The position numbers were made by a program, and so were the translations under genes. From Silvania confinis (GTDB lineage Bacteria; Pseudomonadota; Gammaproteobacteria; Enterobacterales; Enterobacteriaceae): a DNA stretch of 64,000 nt. The DNA is taken from positions 1,054,001 to 1,118,000 of the forward strand of contig NZ_JAMGZJ010000078.1 in assembly GCF_025564085.1 (NCBI RefSeq), read 5' to 3'. The notes under the pieces were generated by a model. That model made no database searches. It saw only the letters and a program-made list of their open reading frames with translations, and was not told where the DNA came from. Shown piece after piece: positions 51,922 through 61,999 of the stretch. Numbering within the stretch: position 1 is the stretch's first letter; the number at the start of each line of letters is the position of its first letter.

Positions 51922-52809
51922 TCAGTAGGTGATCCCCGGCGGATTGACCGCCGACTGCGCCACCGCTTCGCCCTCCTCGCCCCAACGCGCCAGCACCTGC
52001 TGATATTCACCACGTTGGATCGCGCCGTCGAGCGCAGCCTGCAGGGCAAACACCAGCTGGTTGCCCTTTTTGGTGGTCGTCGCGACGTACGCCTTTTTCG
52101 GCCCTAAGCCCACAACGCGGGTTTTGCCGGTCAGCGCCGCTTTGTAAGCCGAGACCGACTGCGGCCCGAAGAACACATCTGCCCTGCCGGACTGGATATA
52201 CAGGTTGCCGGAGGCGTCATCGGTCAGGTAGATCGGCAGCGCCGGTTCGCGTCCGGCGTTTTTATTCTCTTCGTTCCAGCCCAGCAGGATCCGCTCCTGA
52301 TTAGTCCCCGAGCCGACGATCACCTTTTTACCGGCCAGATCGGCAGCGCTTTTAATCGCCTGCACCTCACTGGTGGATTTCACCGAGAAGGCCAGCGAAT
52401 CCACGCGGTAGGTCGCAAAATCAAACTTCTGTTTACGCTGCTCGGTCACCGCAATGTTGACCAGCGCCACGTCGTAACGCCCGGAGCTGATGCCCAGCGG
52501 CCAGTCTTCCCACGCGGTCGGCACCAGCTTGAGTTTAAGCCCGAGGCTACCCGCCAGCAGCCGCGCGATATCCGGGTCGCTGCCGATACGGGTACGGTTA
52601 TCGCTGGCCAGCAGCGCCAGCGGCGGTGAGTTCAACGCCGAAATCGCCACCGTCAGGGTGCCAGGCTCGACGAATTTATAGTTGACGGGGATCTTCGCCA
52701 CCGCCTGCGGATCAACCGTCACCGGCAGCGGCTGCTCGTTGGCGCTTAAATCAATCGCCGCGTGGCTGACAGACGCCGCCGCTAACAGCGCCAGAAATCC
52801 ATATTTCAT
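51922..52809 (-). CDS. Amino acid ABC binding protein (family 3), first of two
   Basis: This 295-residue periplasmic protein has a signal peptide (cleavage near SHAA, residue 18) and the SBP_bac_3 pattern (GSDPDIARLLAGSLGLKLKL; DWPLGISSGRYDVALVNI). It is clearly a paralogue of the binding protein at 55031-55963 in the same operon. Two binding proteins for one membrane unit resembles TcyJ/TcyK of Bacillus, which serve cystine and S-modified cysteines. Ligand not proven. Confidence 0.85.
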   Translation of the reverse strand: MKYGFLALLAAASVSHAAIDLSANEQPLPVTVDPQAVAKIPVNYKFVEPGTLTVAISALNSPPLALLASDNRTRIGSDPDIARLLAGSLGLKLKLVPTAWEDWPLGISSGRYDVALVNIAVTEQRKQKFDFATYRVDSLAFSVKSTSEVQAIKSAADLAGKKVIVGSGTNQERILLGWNEENKNAGREPALPIYLTDDASGNLYIQSGRADVFFGPQSVSAYKAALTGKTRVVGLGPKKAYVATTTKKGNQLVFALQAALDGAIQRGEYQQVLARWGEEGEAVAQSAVNPPGITY

Positions 52810-52818
52810 CTTCTCTCC

Positions 52819-53592
52819 TCACAGCACTTTTGACAGGAACTGCCGCGTTCGCGCGTGCGACGGACGGTTCAATACCGCGTCGCTGCTCCCTTGCTCAACA
52901 ATTTTGCCATCGACCATAAACACCACCTGGTCCGCCACTTCGCGGGCAAAGCCGATCTCGTGGGTCACCACCACCAGCGTGGTGCCGGAGCGGGCCAGCT
53001 TTTTGATAACGTCCAACACCTCGCCCACCAGCTCGGGATCCAGCGCCGACGTCGGTTCATCAAACAGCATTACTCGTGGGCGCAGCGCCAGCGCACGGGC
53101 GATGGCAATGCGCTGCTGCTGCCCGCCGGAGAGATGCCGTGACCAGGCATCGGCTTTATCGCGCAGGCCAACCACGTCCAGCAGACCGTAAGCCCGCTCC
53201 ACCGCCGCTTTGCGGCTCAGCTGTTTATGAGCGATCGGCGCTTCAATCAGGTTCTCCAGCACCGTCAGGTGCGGGAACAGGTTGAAGTTCTGGAACACGT
53301 AGCCAACGTTGACCCGCTGCCTGAGGATCTCTTTCTCTTTCAGCTCAAACAGCTTGTCGCCCTGGCGACGATAGCCGATGTAATCCCCGTCAATCTGGAT
53401 AAAGCCTTCATCCACACGCTCGAGGTGGTTGATGGTGCGCAGCAGCGTTGATTTACCCGAGCCGGACGGCCCGAGGATCACGGTGACGGAACCGGGCGGG
53501 ATCTCCAGCGAAACGTTATCCAGCGCCTTGTGGCGGCCAAAGAATTTGCTGACCCCGGTAATCGAAATATGTCCTTCAGGAGAGGCTTGCAT
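52819..53592 (-). CDS. Polar amino acid ABC ATPase, TcyN/GlnQ type
   Basis: This 257-residue ATPase has Walker A GPSGSGKST, Q-loop VFQNFNLFPHLTVLENL, signature LSGGQQQRIAIARAL and Walker [15 protein letters not shown]. The start at 53592 lies within the permease 3' end (17-base overlap), with a GGAG site upstream. It drives the importer formed with the permease at 53576-54502. Confidence 0.92.
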   Translation of the reverse strand: MQASPEGHISITGVSKFFGRHKALDNVSLEIPPGSVTVILGPSGSGKSTLLRTINHLERVDEGFIQIDGDYIGYRRQGDKLFELKEKEILRQRVNVGYVFQNFNLFPHLTVLENLIEAPIAHKQLSRKAAVERAYGLLDVVGLRDKADAWSRHLSGGQQQRIAIARALALRPRVMLFDEPTSALDPELVGEVLDVIKKLARSGTTLVVVTHEIGFAREVADQVVFMVDGKIVEQGSSDAVLNRPSHARTRQFLSKVL

Positions 53593-54502
53593 GGACGGGC
53601 TCCTGTGCAGTTTGGGTGGTAACGGAACGGGTCCGGCTGGACGCGCGGGACTGATTTACCGCCGAGCGGCGCTCGCTGCGGGCCAGGGCGCGTTCAACCA
53701 CGTGCTGGATAATCGACAGCACGGTGGTGATCACCAGATACCAGACGGCACCGACCATCAGCAGCGGGATCACCTCCTGGGTGCGGTTGTAGATCATCTG
53801 AATGGTGTAGAACAGTTCCGGCATCGCCAGCACGTACACCATCGCCGTGCCCTTGGCGAGGCTGATGATTTCGTTAAAGCCGGCCGGCAAAATGGTGCGC
53901 AGCGCCTGGGGCAGAATAATGCGCAGGGTCCGCCGCCAGGCCGGTAAACCGAGTGCCGCTGCCGCTTCGTACTGGCCGTGATCGACCCCGACAAAGCCGC
54001 CGCGAATGATTTCTGCGGTGTAAGCGCTCTGCACCAGCGTTAGCCCGACCACGGCGGTCGAGAACTGCCCCAACACGTTGATGGTTTCGAAACTGCCCCA
54101 CGTAATGCTAGTAAAGGGCACCCCGAGCGACAGGGTGTCGTACAGGTAAGAGAAGTTGTAGAGGATGATCAGCACCACGATCAGCGGCAGCGAGCGAAAC
54201 AGCCAGATGTAGCCCCAGGCCAGGCTGCTTAAGAGCCACGAGGACGACAGCCGCGCCAGTGCCAGTAGCCCGCCGATCACCACGCTCAGCGCGGTGCCAA
54301 TCAGGGTCAGCAACAGCGTCTGGCCTACGCCTTCGAGGATCACCGGGTCGAAGAACCAGCGCGCAAACACTGCCCACTCCCAGCGCGGGTTAAAGGCCAC
54401 CGACTGCACGACAATCGCCAGTACAAACAGCGCGACAACGGCGCCAACGGTGCGCAGTGGGTAGCGCGCCGGGACCACTTTGATGGTTTCAACGTTGTTC
54501 AT
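53576..54502 (-). CDS. Polar amino acid ABC permease
   Basis: This 308-residue permease of the HisM/GlnP/TcyL family carries the EAA loop EAAAALGLPAWRRTLRIILP and the membrane core GGLLALARLSSSWLLSSLAW. A single permease gene implies a homodimer. The basic Ser/Arg-rich C-terminal tail is longer than usual. Confidence 0.9.
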   Translation of the reverse strand: MNNVETIKVVPARYPLRTVGAVVALFVLAIVVQSVAFNPRWEWAVFARWFFDPVILEGVGQTLLLTLIGTALSVVIGGLLALARLSSSWLLSSLAWGYIWLFRSLPLIVVLIILYNFSYLYDTLSLGVPFTSITWGSFETINVLGQFSTAVVGLTLVQSAYTAEIIRGGFVGVDHGQYEAAAALGLPAWRRTLRIILPQALRTILPAGFNEIISLAKGTAMVYVLAMPELFYTIQMIYNRTQEVIPLLMVGAVWYLVITTVLSIIQHVVERALARSERRSAVNQSRASSRTRSVTTQTAQEPVHASLS

Positions 54503-54511
54503 CGTCGTTCC

Positions 54512-55021
54512 TCATGCAGATTTACTGAACGCTTCGCGTACCAGCGTTTTGGTGAAGCGCAGCCGCCCGTCAAACGGCGGCTGGCTGTACTCTTCCGGGT
54601 CGCGGGCCAGGTCAAACTGCGCCGCGTAGCCCTGGCTCAGGTACAGCCGCACCGCTTCCGGCTGACGAAAACCGGTGGTGAGGTACATCTGGCTGTAACC
54701 CGCCTGTACCGCGCGGCGCTCCAGCTCGTGCACCACTTTGGCGGCAAGCCCCTGCTGGCGCAGGGTTTTGTCGGTCCAGATGCGTTTGATCTCGGCGGTC
54801 TGCTCATCAAAGGGCTTGTATGCCCCGGTGGCGATGATGTTTCCATCGCGCTCCAGCACGATAAACAGCCCCTGCGGCGGCAGATACCATTCGGTCAGTT
54901 CGACTTCGGCGTCTTTAGCAAAATAGTCCCCGTAGCGGGCCGCGTATTCACCGAACAGCCCGTCTATCACGGGCTGAAGATCGGCGTCCTCTGGCGATAC
55001 GTCGCGAAAAAGGTCGCTCAT
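54512..55021 (-). CDS. GNAT-family N-acetyltransferase
   Basis: This 169-residue GNAT enzyme has an acetyl-CoA pocket in RIWTDKTLRQQGLAAKVVHE (R/Q-x-x-G-x-A type). AAGGAG lies five bases before the ATG at 55021; a GTG two codons upstream is possible. In the Bacillus ytm/yxe operons a GNAT enzyme N-acetylates S-modified cysteines before oxidative cleavage; shared context makes that the leading hypothesis here. Confidence 0.85.
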   Translation of the reverse strand: MSDLFRDVSPEDADLQPVIDGLFGEYAARYGDYFAKDAEVELTEWYLPPQGLFIVLERDGNIIATGAYKPFDEQTAEIKRIWTDKTLRQQGLAAKVVHELERRAVQAGYSQMYLTTGFRQPEAVRLYLSQGYAAQFDLARDPEEYSQPPFDGRLRFTKTLVREAFSKSA

Positions 55022-55030
55022 AAACACTCC

Positions 55031-55963
55031 TTAATCGCCCAGACCGGCCGGGTTGACTTCAGAGCCCGGAATGCGCTCCACCCCTTCTCCCCAGCGGTTC
55101 AGCACTTTGTCGTAGTCGCCGTTTTTGATCACCCCGTTGAGCGCGGTCTGCACCGGTTCAGCCAGTCCGCTGCCTTTTTTGAGGGTCACCGCGATGTGGG
55201 CGGCTTTCGGCCAGCCGCCGTCCACGCTGCCCACCAGCTTGGTTTTGCCGTTCAGCGCCGCTTTCCATGCACCAATCACGTTCGGGCCAAAGAAGGCATC
55301 CGCACGACCGGACTGCAGGGCCAGGGTCTGAGCGGCATCATCCTTGGTATAGATCGGGGTGAACGGCTTGAGGCCTTTCTTCTGGTTTTCGGCATCCCAC
55401 GCCAGCAGGATCGCCTCCTGGTTGGTGCCGGAACCCACGATGATCCGCAGCCCGGCGATGTCTTCCGCCTTCTCGAGGTTTTTGATGGTGCTGGTCGATT
55501 TGACGTAGAAACCGAGGGAATCTTTGCGGTAGGTGGCAAAGTCGAACTTCTCTTTGCGATCTTTGGTGACGGTGATGTTGCTGATCGCCGCATCGTATTT
55601 CCCGGAGGTGACGCCCAGCGGCCAGTCTTCCCACGAGGTTGGGACGATGTTCAGCTCCAGCCCGAGGCTGTCGGCAACCAGACGGGCGATATCCGCCTCG
55701 CTGCCGATCAGGGTTTTGTTGTCGTCAGCAAACACGGTTAATGGCGGCTGGCTCAGCCCGGCAATTGCCACCGTGAATTTCCCGGGTACCGCGGGTTTAA
55801 AGCTGGCCGGGATCAGGGCGATGGCTTCCGGGTTCTTTGCCGTATTGATCGGCGTTTTATTGGCCTCGAGGCTGACGCCGGTGCCGTTAATGTTGACGTT
55901 CTCTGCCCAGACGGCAGGGGTAAAGGCCAGCGCAAGCGCCAGAACAAGCGATGATTTATGCAT
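55031..55963 (-). CDS. Amino acid ABC binding protein (family 3), second of two
   Basis: This 310-residue periplasmic protein has a clear signal peptide (cleavage near AVWA, residue 20) and SBP_bac_3 body (GSEADIARLVADSLGLELNI; DWPLGVTSGKYDAAISNI). It is paralogous to the protein at 51922-52809, so the pair arose by duplication and may widen ligand range. Confidence 0.88.
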   Translation of the reverse strand: MHKSSLVLALALAFTPAVWAENVNINGTGVSLEANKTPINTAKNPEAIALIPASFKPAVPGKFTVAIAGLSQPPLTVFADDNKTLIGSEADIARLVADSLGLELNIVPTSWEDWPLGVTSGKYDAAISNITVTKDRKEKFDFATYRKDSLGFYVKSTSTIKNLEKAEDIAGLRIIVGSGTNQEAILLAWDAENQKKGLKPFTPIYTKDDAAQTLALQSGRADAFFGPNVIGAWKAALNGKTKLVGSVDGGWPKAAHIAVTLKKGSGLAEPVQTALNGVIKNGDYDKVLNRWGEGVERIPGSEVNPAGLGD

Positions 55964-55986
55964 AGCAGGTGTCTCTTATAGTGTGA

Positions 55987-57303
55987 TTATTGTTGTGTGA
56001 ACTGATTTGCAGGCTGGTCTAATCCCAGGCTCTCACGCAGGGTGGTGCCGGGGTATTCGGTGCGGAACAGGCCGCGCGCCTGCAGCAGCGGCACCACCTG
56101 ATCGACAAAGCGCGGGAAGGTGTCCGGCGTGCCGCCCTGGATGATAAAACCGTCCGCGGCGTAACCGTCGAACCACTGCTGCAATCCGTCGGCGACCTCT
56201 TCCGGCGTACCGGCAAAGCGCGGTCGCGGCGAGGCGGCTTCCAGCGCCACCTGGCGCAGAGTCAGATTGCGCGCGCGGGCGTTACGCTTGATCTCATCGG
56301 TGGTGCTGCGAAAGCTGTTTTGCCCTAAATCACCGATGTCCGGGAAGGGTTCATCGAGCGGATACTGACTAAAATCGTGGTGCTCAAAGTAGCGGCCGAG
56401 ATAGTTCAGGGCATCGGTTATCGACACCAGCGCGGCGGTGGTTTGATACTGCTGCTCCACGTCGGCGGCGTCGTTGCCAACAATCACGCTCACCCCCTGG
56501 AAGATATGCAGTTCGTCAGCCCGGCGGCCGTGCTGTTTCAGCTGACTTTTCACGTCGTGCCAGAACGCCTGCGCCTCTTCATAGGTGTCGTGATGGGTAA
56601 AGATGGCGTCCGCGTGTTTAGCGGCCAGCTTTTTGCCGTCGTCCGAGGCCCCGGCCTGGAAGACAATCGGCCTGCCCTGCGGCGTGCGGCCAATGTTCAG
56701 CGGTCCGGCGACCTTAAAGAAATCGCCGTGGTGATCGAGGGTGTGCAGCTTTTGCGGATCAAAGAACTGCCCGCTCTCCTTATTGCGCACAAAGGCATCG
56801 CCCTCCCAGGAATCCCACAGCCCTTTCACTACGTCGAGATACTCATCGGCAATGCGGTAGCGCAGAGCGTGCTCCGGGTGCTGGTCGCGGGAAAAGTTCT
56901 TCGCCGATCCTTCCAGCGGCGAGGTCACCACGTTCCAGCCTGCCCGGCCGTTGCTCAGATGGTCGAGGCTGGCAAACTGGCGCGCCACGGTGAACGGTTC
57001 GCTGTAGGAGGTCGACAAAGTGCCGACCAGCCCGAGGCGCGAAGTGATTGTCGCCAGCGCCGACAGAACGGTCAGCGGTTCAAAGCGGTTGAGAAAATGC
57101 GGGATCGATTTCTCGTTGATGTACAAGCCATCGGCGACAAACAGGAAGTCGAGCTTGCCGGCCTCTGCCTTCAGAGCCGTCTCTTTGACAAACTCAAAAT
57201 TGATGCTGGCATCGGCGGTAGCCGCCGGGTGGCGCCAGGCCGACATATTCCCTGATGCGCCATGTAAAATGGTGCCCAGTCGCAGCTGTCGTGTTGCGGA
57301 CAT
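55987..57303 (-). CDS. NtaA/SnaA/DszA-type FMN monooxygenase
   Basis: This 438-residue flavin-dependent monooxygenase of the luciferase superfamily, group NtaA/DszA/YtnJ, shows [20 protein letters not shown], the FVADGLY strand, [14 protein letters not shown] and [14 protein letters not shown]. The class cleaves C-S or C-N bonds with FMNH2 and oxygen. GAAGGAG supports the ATG at 57303. In Bacillus the counterpart YtnJ/CmoJ acts on N-acetyl-S-alkyl-cysteines. Confidence 0.9.
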   Translation of the reverse strand: MSATRQLRLGTILHGASGNMSAWRHPAATADASINFEFVKETALKAEAGKLDFLFVADGLYINEKSIPHFLNRFEPLTVLSALATITSRLGLVGTLSTSYSEPFTVARQFASLDHLSNGRAGWNVVTSPLEGSAKNFSRDQHPEHALRYRIADEYLDVVKGLWDSWEGDAFVRNKESGQFFDPQKLHTLDHHGDFFKVAGPLNIGRTPQGRPIVFQAGASDDGKKLAAKHADAIFTHHDTYEEAQAFWHDVKSQLKQHGRRADELHIFQGVSVIVGNDAADVEQQYQTTAALVSITDALNYLGRYFEHHDFSQYPLDEPFPDIGDLGQNSFRSTTDEIKRNARARNLTLRQVALEAASPRPRFAGTPEEVADGLQQWFDGYAADGFIIQGGTPDTFPRFVDQVVPLLQARGLFRTEYPGTTLRESLGLDQPANQFTQQ

Positions 57304-57317
57304 ATTCACTCCTTCAC

Positions 57318-58439
57318 TTAAAGTTGATTCAGGGCTTTTTCCGCAAGCTGGGCGAAATACCGCGCGGCGGGTTCGATTAAGGCTTCATCCGGGTTAAAGG
57401 CCGGGTGATGCAGACCATACGGGCTGGCGCTGCCGATGCTGACGAAAGCACCAGGAATGTGTTGCAGGTAGACGGCAAAATCTTCTCCCCCCATATGCAG
57501 TTCGGCGTGGTGGGTTTCGTAACCGCTCTCGCGCGCCACCGAGGTGGCAAAGTCAGCCCATACCACATCGTTAACCAGCGCGGTCGGCCCGGCATACCAG
57601 GTGATGTCGATTTGCGCGGCAAAGGCGCTGGCAAACCCGGCGGCGATCTCAGACACCCGGGCTTTGACGTTTTGCTGCACCTCGGTGCGATGGGTACGCA
57701 GCGTGCCTTCCAGCTCGACGCTCTCCGGCAGCACGTTCCAGGTGTTGCCTCCGGTAATGCGCGTTACGCTCAGCACCACCGAATCCAGGGTATTCACGTT
57801 GCGGCTGGCAACGCTTTGCAGGGCGGTCACCAGCTGGCTGGCAAGCACAATGGCATCGTTACCTTCGTGTGGACGGGCGGCGTGCGCCCCTTTGCCGGTA
57901 ATGCGGAAGATAAAGCGGTCGACGTTGGCGTAAAACGGCCCGCCGCGGGTGGCAAAGCTGCCCACCGGCAGGCCGGGTTCGTTGTGCATGCCGAAGATAG
58001 CGCTGACGTCACGCAGGGCTCCGGCGCGAACCAGGCTTTTAGCCCCGCCAAAGTTCTCTTCCGCTGGCTGAAACAGGATCCGCACCCGACCATTGAGCGA
58101 GGCTTCCCGCGCTTTCAGCTGTAAAGCGGCACCGAGGATCACGCTGGTGTGGATATCGTGTCCGCAGGCGTGCATCACCCCTGCGCGTTGTGAACTGAAA
58201 GGCACCCCGCTGCGCTCCTCAATTGGCAGGGCATCAATGTCGGCGCGCAGGGCGATGCGTTTGTCGCCCTCGCCAATCTCAGCCACCACGCCGGTATGCA
58301 GATCGTAAGGCAGCACGTTAATACCGGCATCGCCCAGCCACTGGCGCAGGCGCGCGGTGGTATCGACTTCTTCCCCGGAGAGTTCCGGGTGCTGGTGCAG
58401 TTCGCGACGCCAGGCGATCAGCTGTTGTCCAAAGCTCAT
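57318..58439 (-). CDS. M20 amidohydrolase (HipO/YxeP type), probable deacetylase
   Basis: This 373-residue metal-dependent amidohydrolase shows metal-binding segments ACGHDIHTS and [11 protein letters not shown], the [15 protein letters not shown]-terminus, HNEPGLPVG and the late [12 protein letters not shown], all typical of HipO/SndB-like N-acyl amino acid deacylases. It overlaps the next luciferase-like gene by four bases. Predicted to remove the acetyl group after monooxygenation and release cysteine or a derivative; the substrate is inference from the operon. Confidence 0.9.
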   Translation of the reverse strand: MSFGQQLIAWRRELHQHPELSGEEVDTTARLRQWLGDAGINVLPYDLHTGVVAEIGEGDKRIALRADIDALPIEERSGVPFSSQRAGVMHACGHDIHTSVILGAALQLKAREASLNGRVRILFQPAEENFGGAKSLVRAGALRDVSAIFGMHNEPGLPVGSFATRGGPFYANVDRFIFRITGKGAHAARPHEGNDAIVLASQLVTALQSVASRNVNTLDSVVLSVTRITGGNTWNVLPESVELEGTLRTHRTEVQQNVKARVSEIAAGFASAFAAQIDITWYAGPTALVNDVVWADFATSVARESGYETHHAELHMGGEDFAVYLQHIPGAFVSIGSASPYGLHHPAFNPDEALIEPAARYFAQLAEKALNQL

Positions 58440-59437
58440 ACCGCCACCTTCCGGTGCTGGCGAGCCTCGGCCAGCAGACGCAGCGATTGCACCCGGGCAG
58501 CGCCATCCGCCACCGGCGTATCGATAATGAATTCGTCAATGCCCCACTGCTGATGCAGCGCGTCCAGCTTCTCCAGTACCGATTCGGCGGTGCCTGCCAG
58601 CAGCGACTGCGCGCGACGGGCAATGCGCAGCGGCTCGCTTCCGGCCTGGCGGGCAAAGGCATACGCCTGCTCTTCGCTGGCGACGGTGACCCGCTGGCCG
58701 TTGGCCAGCTCCACGCCCCACACTTCTACCGCCTCTGCCAACGCCTCGGCCTGCGCCTGGGTCGGGGCTACAATCGCCTGTACCGCAACAACCACCTCGC
58801 GGAAACTGTGCGCCCGCCAGGTGGTAATCACCTCGCGCAGCAGCTCAGGGTCGCCGTTAAGATGGGCAGCAAAGACAAAGTTCCAGTTGAGGCTGGCGGC
58901 GAGGCGCGCGCTCTCGGCGCTGGCTCCCAGCAAAAAGCCCTGGGCAGGCACTTGCGGCAGCGGCGTGGCACGAACCGCCTCTTCTTCTGCCAGCGCAGTC
59001 GGGTGTAACCAGCCGTCGAGCTGCGCCAGTTGGGTCGCAAAATCGCCTTTCTCCTGCTGATTCAGCCCCTGCTGTAACGCCCGGGTAGAGAGCGGCAGCC
59101 CGCCCGGCGCTTTACCTACGCCCAGGTCGACGCGACCCGGTGCAATCGCCGCCAGCAGGTTGAAGTTTTCGGCCACTTTATACGGGCTGTAATGCTGGAG
59201 CATCACGCCGCCGGAACCAACGCGGATGCGTTTGGTCTGCCCGAGGATCCAGGCAATCAGCAGCTCAGGCGACGGACTCGCCAGCTGCGGGGTGTTATGG
59301 TGTTCGGCAATCCAGAAGCGGTGATAACCGAGCGCCTCTGCCTGCTGCGCAAGGCTTAAGGTGCGCGCCAGCGCATCGGCGGCCGTTTCGTTTTCCGCGA
59401 CAGGACTTTTATCCAGAATGCTGATTCGCCATGACAT
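58436..59437 (-). CDS. Luciferase-like monooxygenase, group 1 (YtmO-like)
   Basis: This 333-residue LLM flavoprotein of the "group 1" class has the standard opening ISILDKSPVAENETAADALA, then EALGYHRFWIAEHHNTPQLA and VGSGGVMLQHYSPYKVAENF. It is the first gene of the eight-gene operon ending with yncG/pptA. The ATG at 59437 gives the family N-terminus; an ATG 11 codons upstream lacks a ribosome site. It may act in tandem with, or on a different substrate from, the NtaA-type enzyme. Confidence 0.88.
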   Translation of the reverse strand: MSWRISILDKSPVAENETAADALARTLSLAQQAEALGYHRFWIAEHHNTPQLASPSPELLIAWILGQTKRIRVGSGGVMLQHYSPYKVAENFNLLAAIAPGRVDLGVGKAPGGLPLSTRALQQGLNQQEKGDFATQLAQLDGWLHPTALAEEEAVRATPLPQVPAQGFLLGASAESARLAASLNWNFVFAAHLNGDPELLREVITTWRAHSFREVVVAVQAIVAPTQAQAEALAEAVEVWGVELANGQRVTVASEEQAYAFARQAGSEPLRIARRAQSLLAGTAESVLEKLDALHQQWGIDEFIIDTPVADGAARVQSLRLLAEARQHRKVAV

Positions 59438-59547
59438 GTTGCAATCTCGTTTGACTAAACATGTCGCCATTATTAAGGGGCGATTTCACCTCTGAGAAAC
59501 AATTAATTTACATTTGGTTTGCCGGATTTCAGATATACAACGCCAGC

Positions 59548-60087
59548 TTAGCGGGCGGTCTGTAAGCTGGCGATCAGCGCATCGGCCTGCTGGCGGGAGG
59601 TGATCCGCACGAAGCGGATGTGGGCGTAAGCGGGATTATCCATGTCGGCCTGGTAGCGAATACGGTTGCTGCGCCAGGTTTTGAGGGTCCAGATAAGGAT
59701 CGATTCGCGGCTTAGAAACGAACGGCGAAAGCTTTCCCGATTGCCGGTGCCGGGCCATAGCTCCTGCTGGGTCCAGGCGCGTTGTATCGCCCGCGTCACC
59801 GCCTGGTGCAGCGTGCGGGCAAAACCATAATCCACCCACACCACCAGATCGATCTCGCGCCACTTAATCGCCCGGGTGCGGTTGTAGTTGCCATCCAGCA
59901 CCCAGCCTGGGCTGGCGTCGAGCGCGGCCTCCAGCTTGCTGACGAACTCTTCATCCGGCGTGCCCTGCCAGTCAGGTTGCCAGTACAGGGTATCCATTTC
60001 GATACAGGGCAGCGCCAGCCTGGTGGCGATACGTCGGGCGAGCGTGCTTTTTCCGCTGCCGCTGGTGCCAATAATATTGATTTTCAC
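59548..60087 (-). CDS. Small P-loop kinase, adenylate-kinase-like
   Basis: This protein of about 179 residues has Walker A GTSGSGKST at its N-terminus (MKINIIGTSGSGKS) and LPCIEMDTLYWQPDWQGTP next, the FlaR/AdK-like family. I prefer the GTG start at 60087, which has GAGG eight bases upstream and places Walker A as in homologues; an ATG at 60120 adds 11 residues. The nucleotide or small molecule it phosphorylates is unknown. It is divergent from the Aer-like gene. Confidence 0.8.
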   Translation of the reverse strand: MKINIIGTSGSGKSTLARRIATRLALPCIEMDTLYWQPDWQGTPDEEFVSKLEAALDASPGWVLDGNYNRTRAIKWREIDLVVWVDYGFARTLHQAVTRAIQRAWTQQELWPGTGNRESFRRSFLSRESILIWTLKTWRSNRIRYQADMDNPAYAHIRFVRITSRQQADALIASLQTAR

Positions 60088-60431
60088 ACTGTCCTCGCGC
60101 AGAAAAGGGTCGAGCGTCATATTAACGTTTTAGCATTGTTAATGAAACGGCATTTCGAAAGCCTGGTTTACCCCACGGAGTCATTATTTACTTCATATTT
60201 ACCTTAAGTCGACGCATTCCACCGCAGGCAATAATTAACCCGTGCGCTTTATTGCAATTCTATTACATTAGCGCCAATTAATAGATAAAAAATAGTTAAG
60301 TCAGGCGCTTTCCAATTCCTAAAATTACGTAGAGAATACGCCAGCCGTAATATTAAAGAATAACGATGACATCTTGCCTGACACTTTATCGGGCGGCTTT
60401 TCTATACTCAGACATCACCATGGAGTTACTC
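60088..60431. promoter_or_regulatory. Divergent spacer, kinase / Aer-like receptor
   Basis: This 344-bp spacer is AT-rich in its middle part, with no gene seen. It must hold both promoters. I looked for a flagellar sigma-28 promoter (TAAA-N15-GCCGATAA) for the receptor; TAAA at 60354 followed by GCC at 60376 has the wrong spacing, so none is claimed. Confidence 0.4.
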
Positions 60432-61967
60432 ATGAAGCGTAACAACCACGTTACACAAAACGAGTATTTACTTAACGATGGTTCGACGCTAATGTCGACC
60501 ACCGATACCCAGAGCCATATTACTTACGCTAACTCTACCTTTATTGTCGCCAGTGGTTATAAAGAAGAACATCTTATTGGTGAACCGCATAATGTCATCC
60601 GTCATCCTGATATGCCACCCGAGGCCTTTGGCGATATGTGGTTTACCCTGCAACAGGGCGAGAGCTGGACGGGGCTGGTGAAGAACCGCCGCCACAACGG
60701 GGATCACTACTGGGTGCGCGCCAACGTTACGCCGGTTTATCAGCAGGACACGCTGACCGGTTATATTTCGGTGCGTAATATTCCTACTCGCGCCGAGATC
60801 GACGCCAGCGAGCAGCTTTATCAGCGCGTGCAGAATAACGAATTAAAAGGTCATCGCTTTTATAAAGGGCTGCTGGTTCGCCGGGGGATATTATCTTTCC
60901 TGTCAATATTTAAACGACTCAGCACCACAAAGCGCGTTAATTATGCGCTGTTCGTCAGTGCGCTGTTGGCTTTGGCTATTCCCTTTTTACTCCCCGCAGC
61001 CGCAATACAAATGGCGGCCACGGCGGTGCTGTTTATTTTACTGGCGATGTATCTGAATGCCCAAATCAGTCGGCCAATAAAGTCGATTGTTAAACAGATG
61101 CAGCGCGTAGTATCGGGGCGTAAAACTGAGTATTACCATTTTGACCGCGTCGACGAAATTGGCTTAATGATGCGCCTGGTTAATCAGTCCGGGTTAAACC
61201 TCAACTCGCTGGTCGATGATGTCGGGGCACAAATCAGCGGTATCCGCGATATCAGCCAGCAGGTCGAAACCGAAGGCCGCGCGCTGCAGGCTCGCTCGGA
61301 AGAGACCTCGGGCGATCTGCAGCAAACCGCCGCCGCCGTGGAAGAGATTGCCAGCGCGGTCAAACAGACCGCCGAAACTGCCGGGGAAGCGATCCTGATG
61401 GCCGATCAAACCAGTGCCAGCGCGTATAACGGTGAAACCATCATGAAACAGACCATCGGCATGATGCAGTCGGTATCGAAGGATAACGGCCAGATTGTCG
61501 ACATTATTGCGGTGATCGACCGTATCGCCTTCCAGACCAATATTCTGGCCCTCAATGCGGCCGTCGAAGCCGCACGCGCCGGGGAAGCGGGACGCGGCTT
61601 TGCGGTGGTGGCAGCCGAAGTGCGTAATCTGGCCCAGCATTCCGCCTCAGCTGCGAAGGAGATCGCCCAGCTTATCGAGAAAAACGTCTCCAGCGTCAAT
61701 GCAGGGGTGAATATGGTAGAACAAACCGAAACCCACCTCACGGCAATGATTGGCAACGTATTGAATATGTCAGCGCTAATTAAAGAGATTGGCCACGCAA
61801 CCCAGGAGCAAACCCAGGCCCTGAGCCTGATTAATGAGTCGATCTCGCGCATTGGGGTAATGACCCACAATAACACCGGAATGGTGGATAACGTCACCAG
61901 CGCGGCACATCACCTCACCCAGCGCACCACGCGCCTGCAGCAGGCGGTTTCGGTGTTTGGCGGGTGA
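60432..61967 (+). CDS. Aer-like PAS-domain chemoreceptor
   Basis: This 511-residue methyl-accepting chemotaxis protein is built like E. coli Aer. It has an N-terminal FAD-type PAS domain (about 15-120: [58 protein letters not shown]), a membrane-hairpin region near 185-220, then HAMP and a signalling domain with the hairpin tip [20 protein letters not shown]. It has no periplasmic domain. GGAG sits six bases before the ATG at 60432; the frame opens upstream. It probably senses redox or oxygen through FAD. A second copy of canonical Aer likely exists elsewhere. Confidence 0.92.
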   Translation: MKRNNHVTQNEYLLNDGSTLMSTTDTQSHITYANSTFIVASGYKEEHLIGEPHNVIRHPDMPPEAFGDMWFTLQQGESWTGLVKNRRHNGDHYWVRANVTPVYQQDTLTGYISVRNIPTRAEIDASEQLYQRVQNNELKGHRFYKGLLVRRGILSFLSIFKRLSTTKRVNYALFVSALLALAIPFLLPAAAIQMAATAVLFILLAMYLNAQISRPIKSIVKQMQRVVSGRKTEYYHFDRVDEIGLMMRLVNQSGLNLNSLVDDVGAQISGIRDISQQVETEGRALQARSEETSGDLQQTAAAVEEIASAVKQTAETAGEAILMADQTSASAYNGETIMKQTIGMMQSVSKDNGQIVDIIAVIDRIAFQTNILALNAAVEAARAGEAGRGFAVVAAEVRNLAQHSASAAKEIAQLIEKNVSSVNAGVNMVEQTETHLTAMIGNVLNMSALIKEIGHATQEQTQALSLINESISRIGVMTHNNTGMVDNVTSAAHHLTQRTTRLQQAVSVFGG

Positions 61968-61972
61968 AGAAT

Positions 61973-61999
61973 ATCGGGGCGAGTTTATTTCGCCCCGAT
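61973..61999 (+). terminator. Hairpin after the Aer-like gene
   Basis: ATCGGGGCGA (61973-61982) pairs perfectly with TCGCCCCGAT (61990-61999) around GTTTATT, five bases past the stop. The following T-run is weak. Confidence 0.75.

Noticed and set aside
60340-60400. Flagellar sigma-28 promoter before the Aer-like gene
   Set aside because: TAAA and GCC elements exist but the spacing is 18 instead of about 15 and the -10 box does not fit GCCGATAA.
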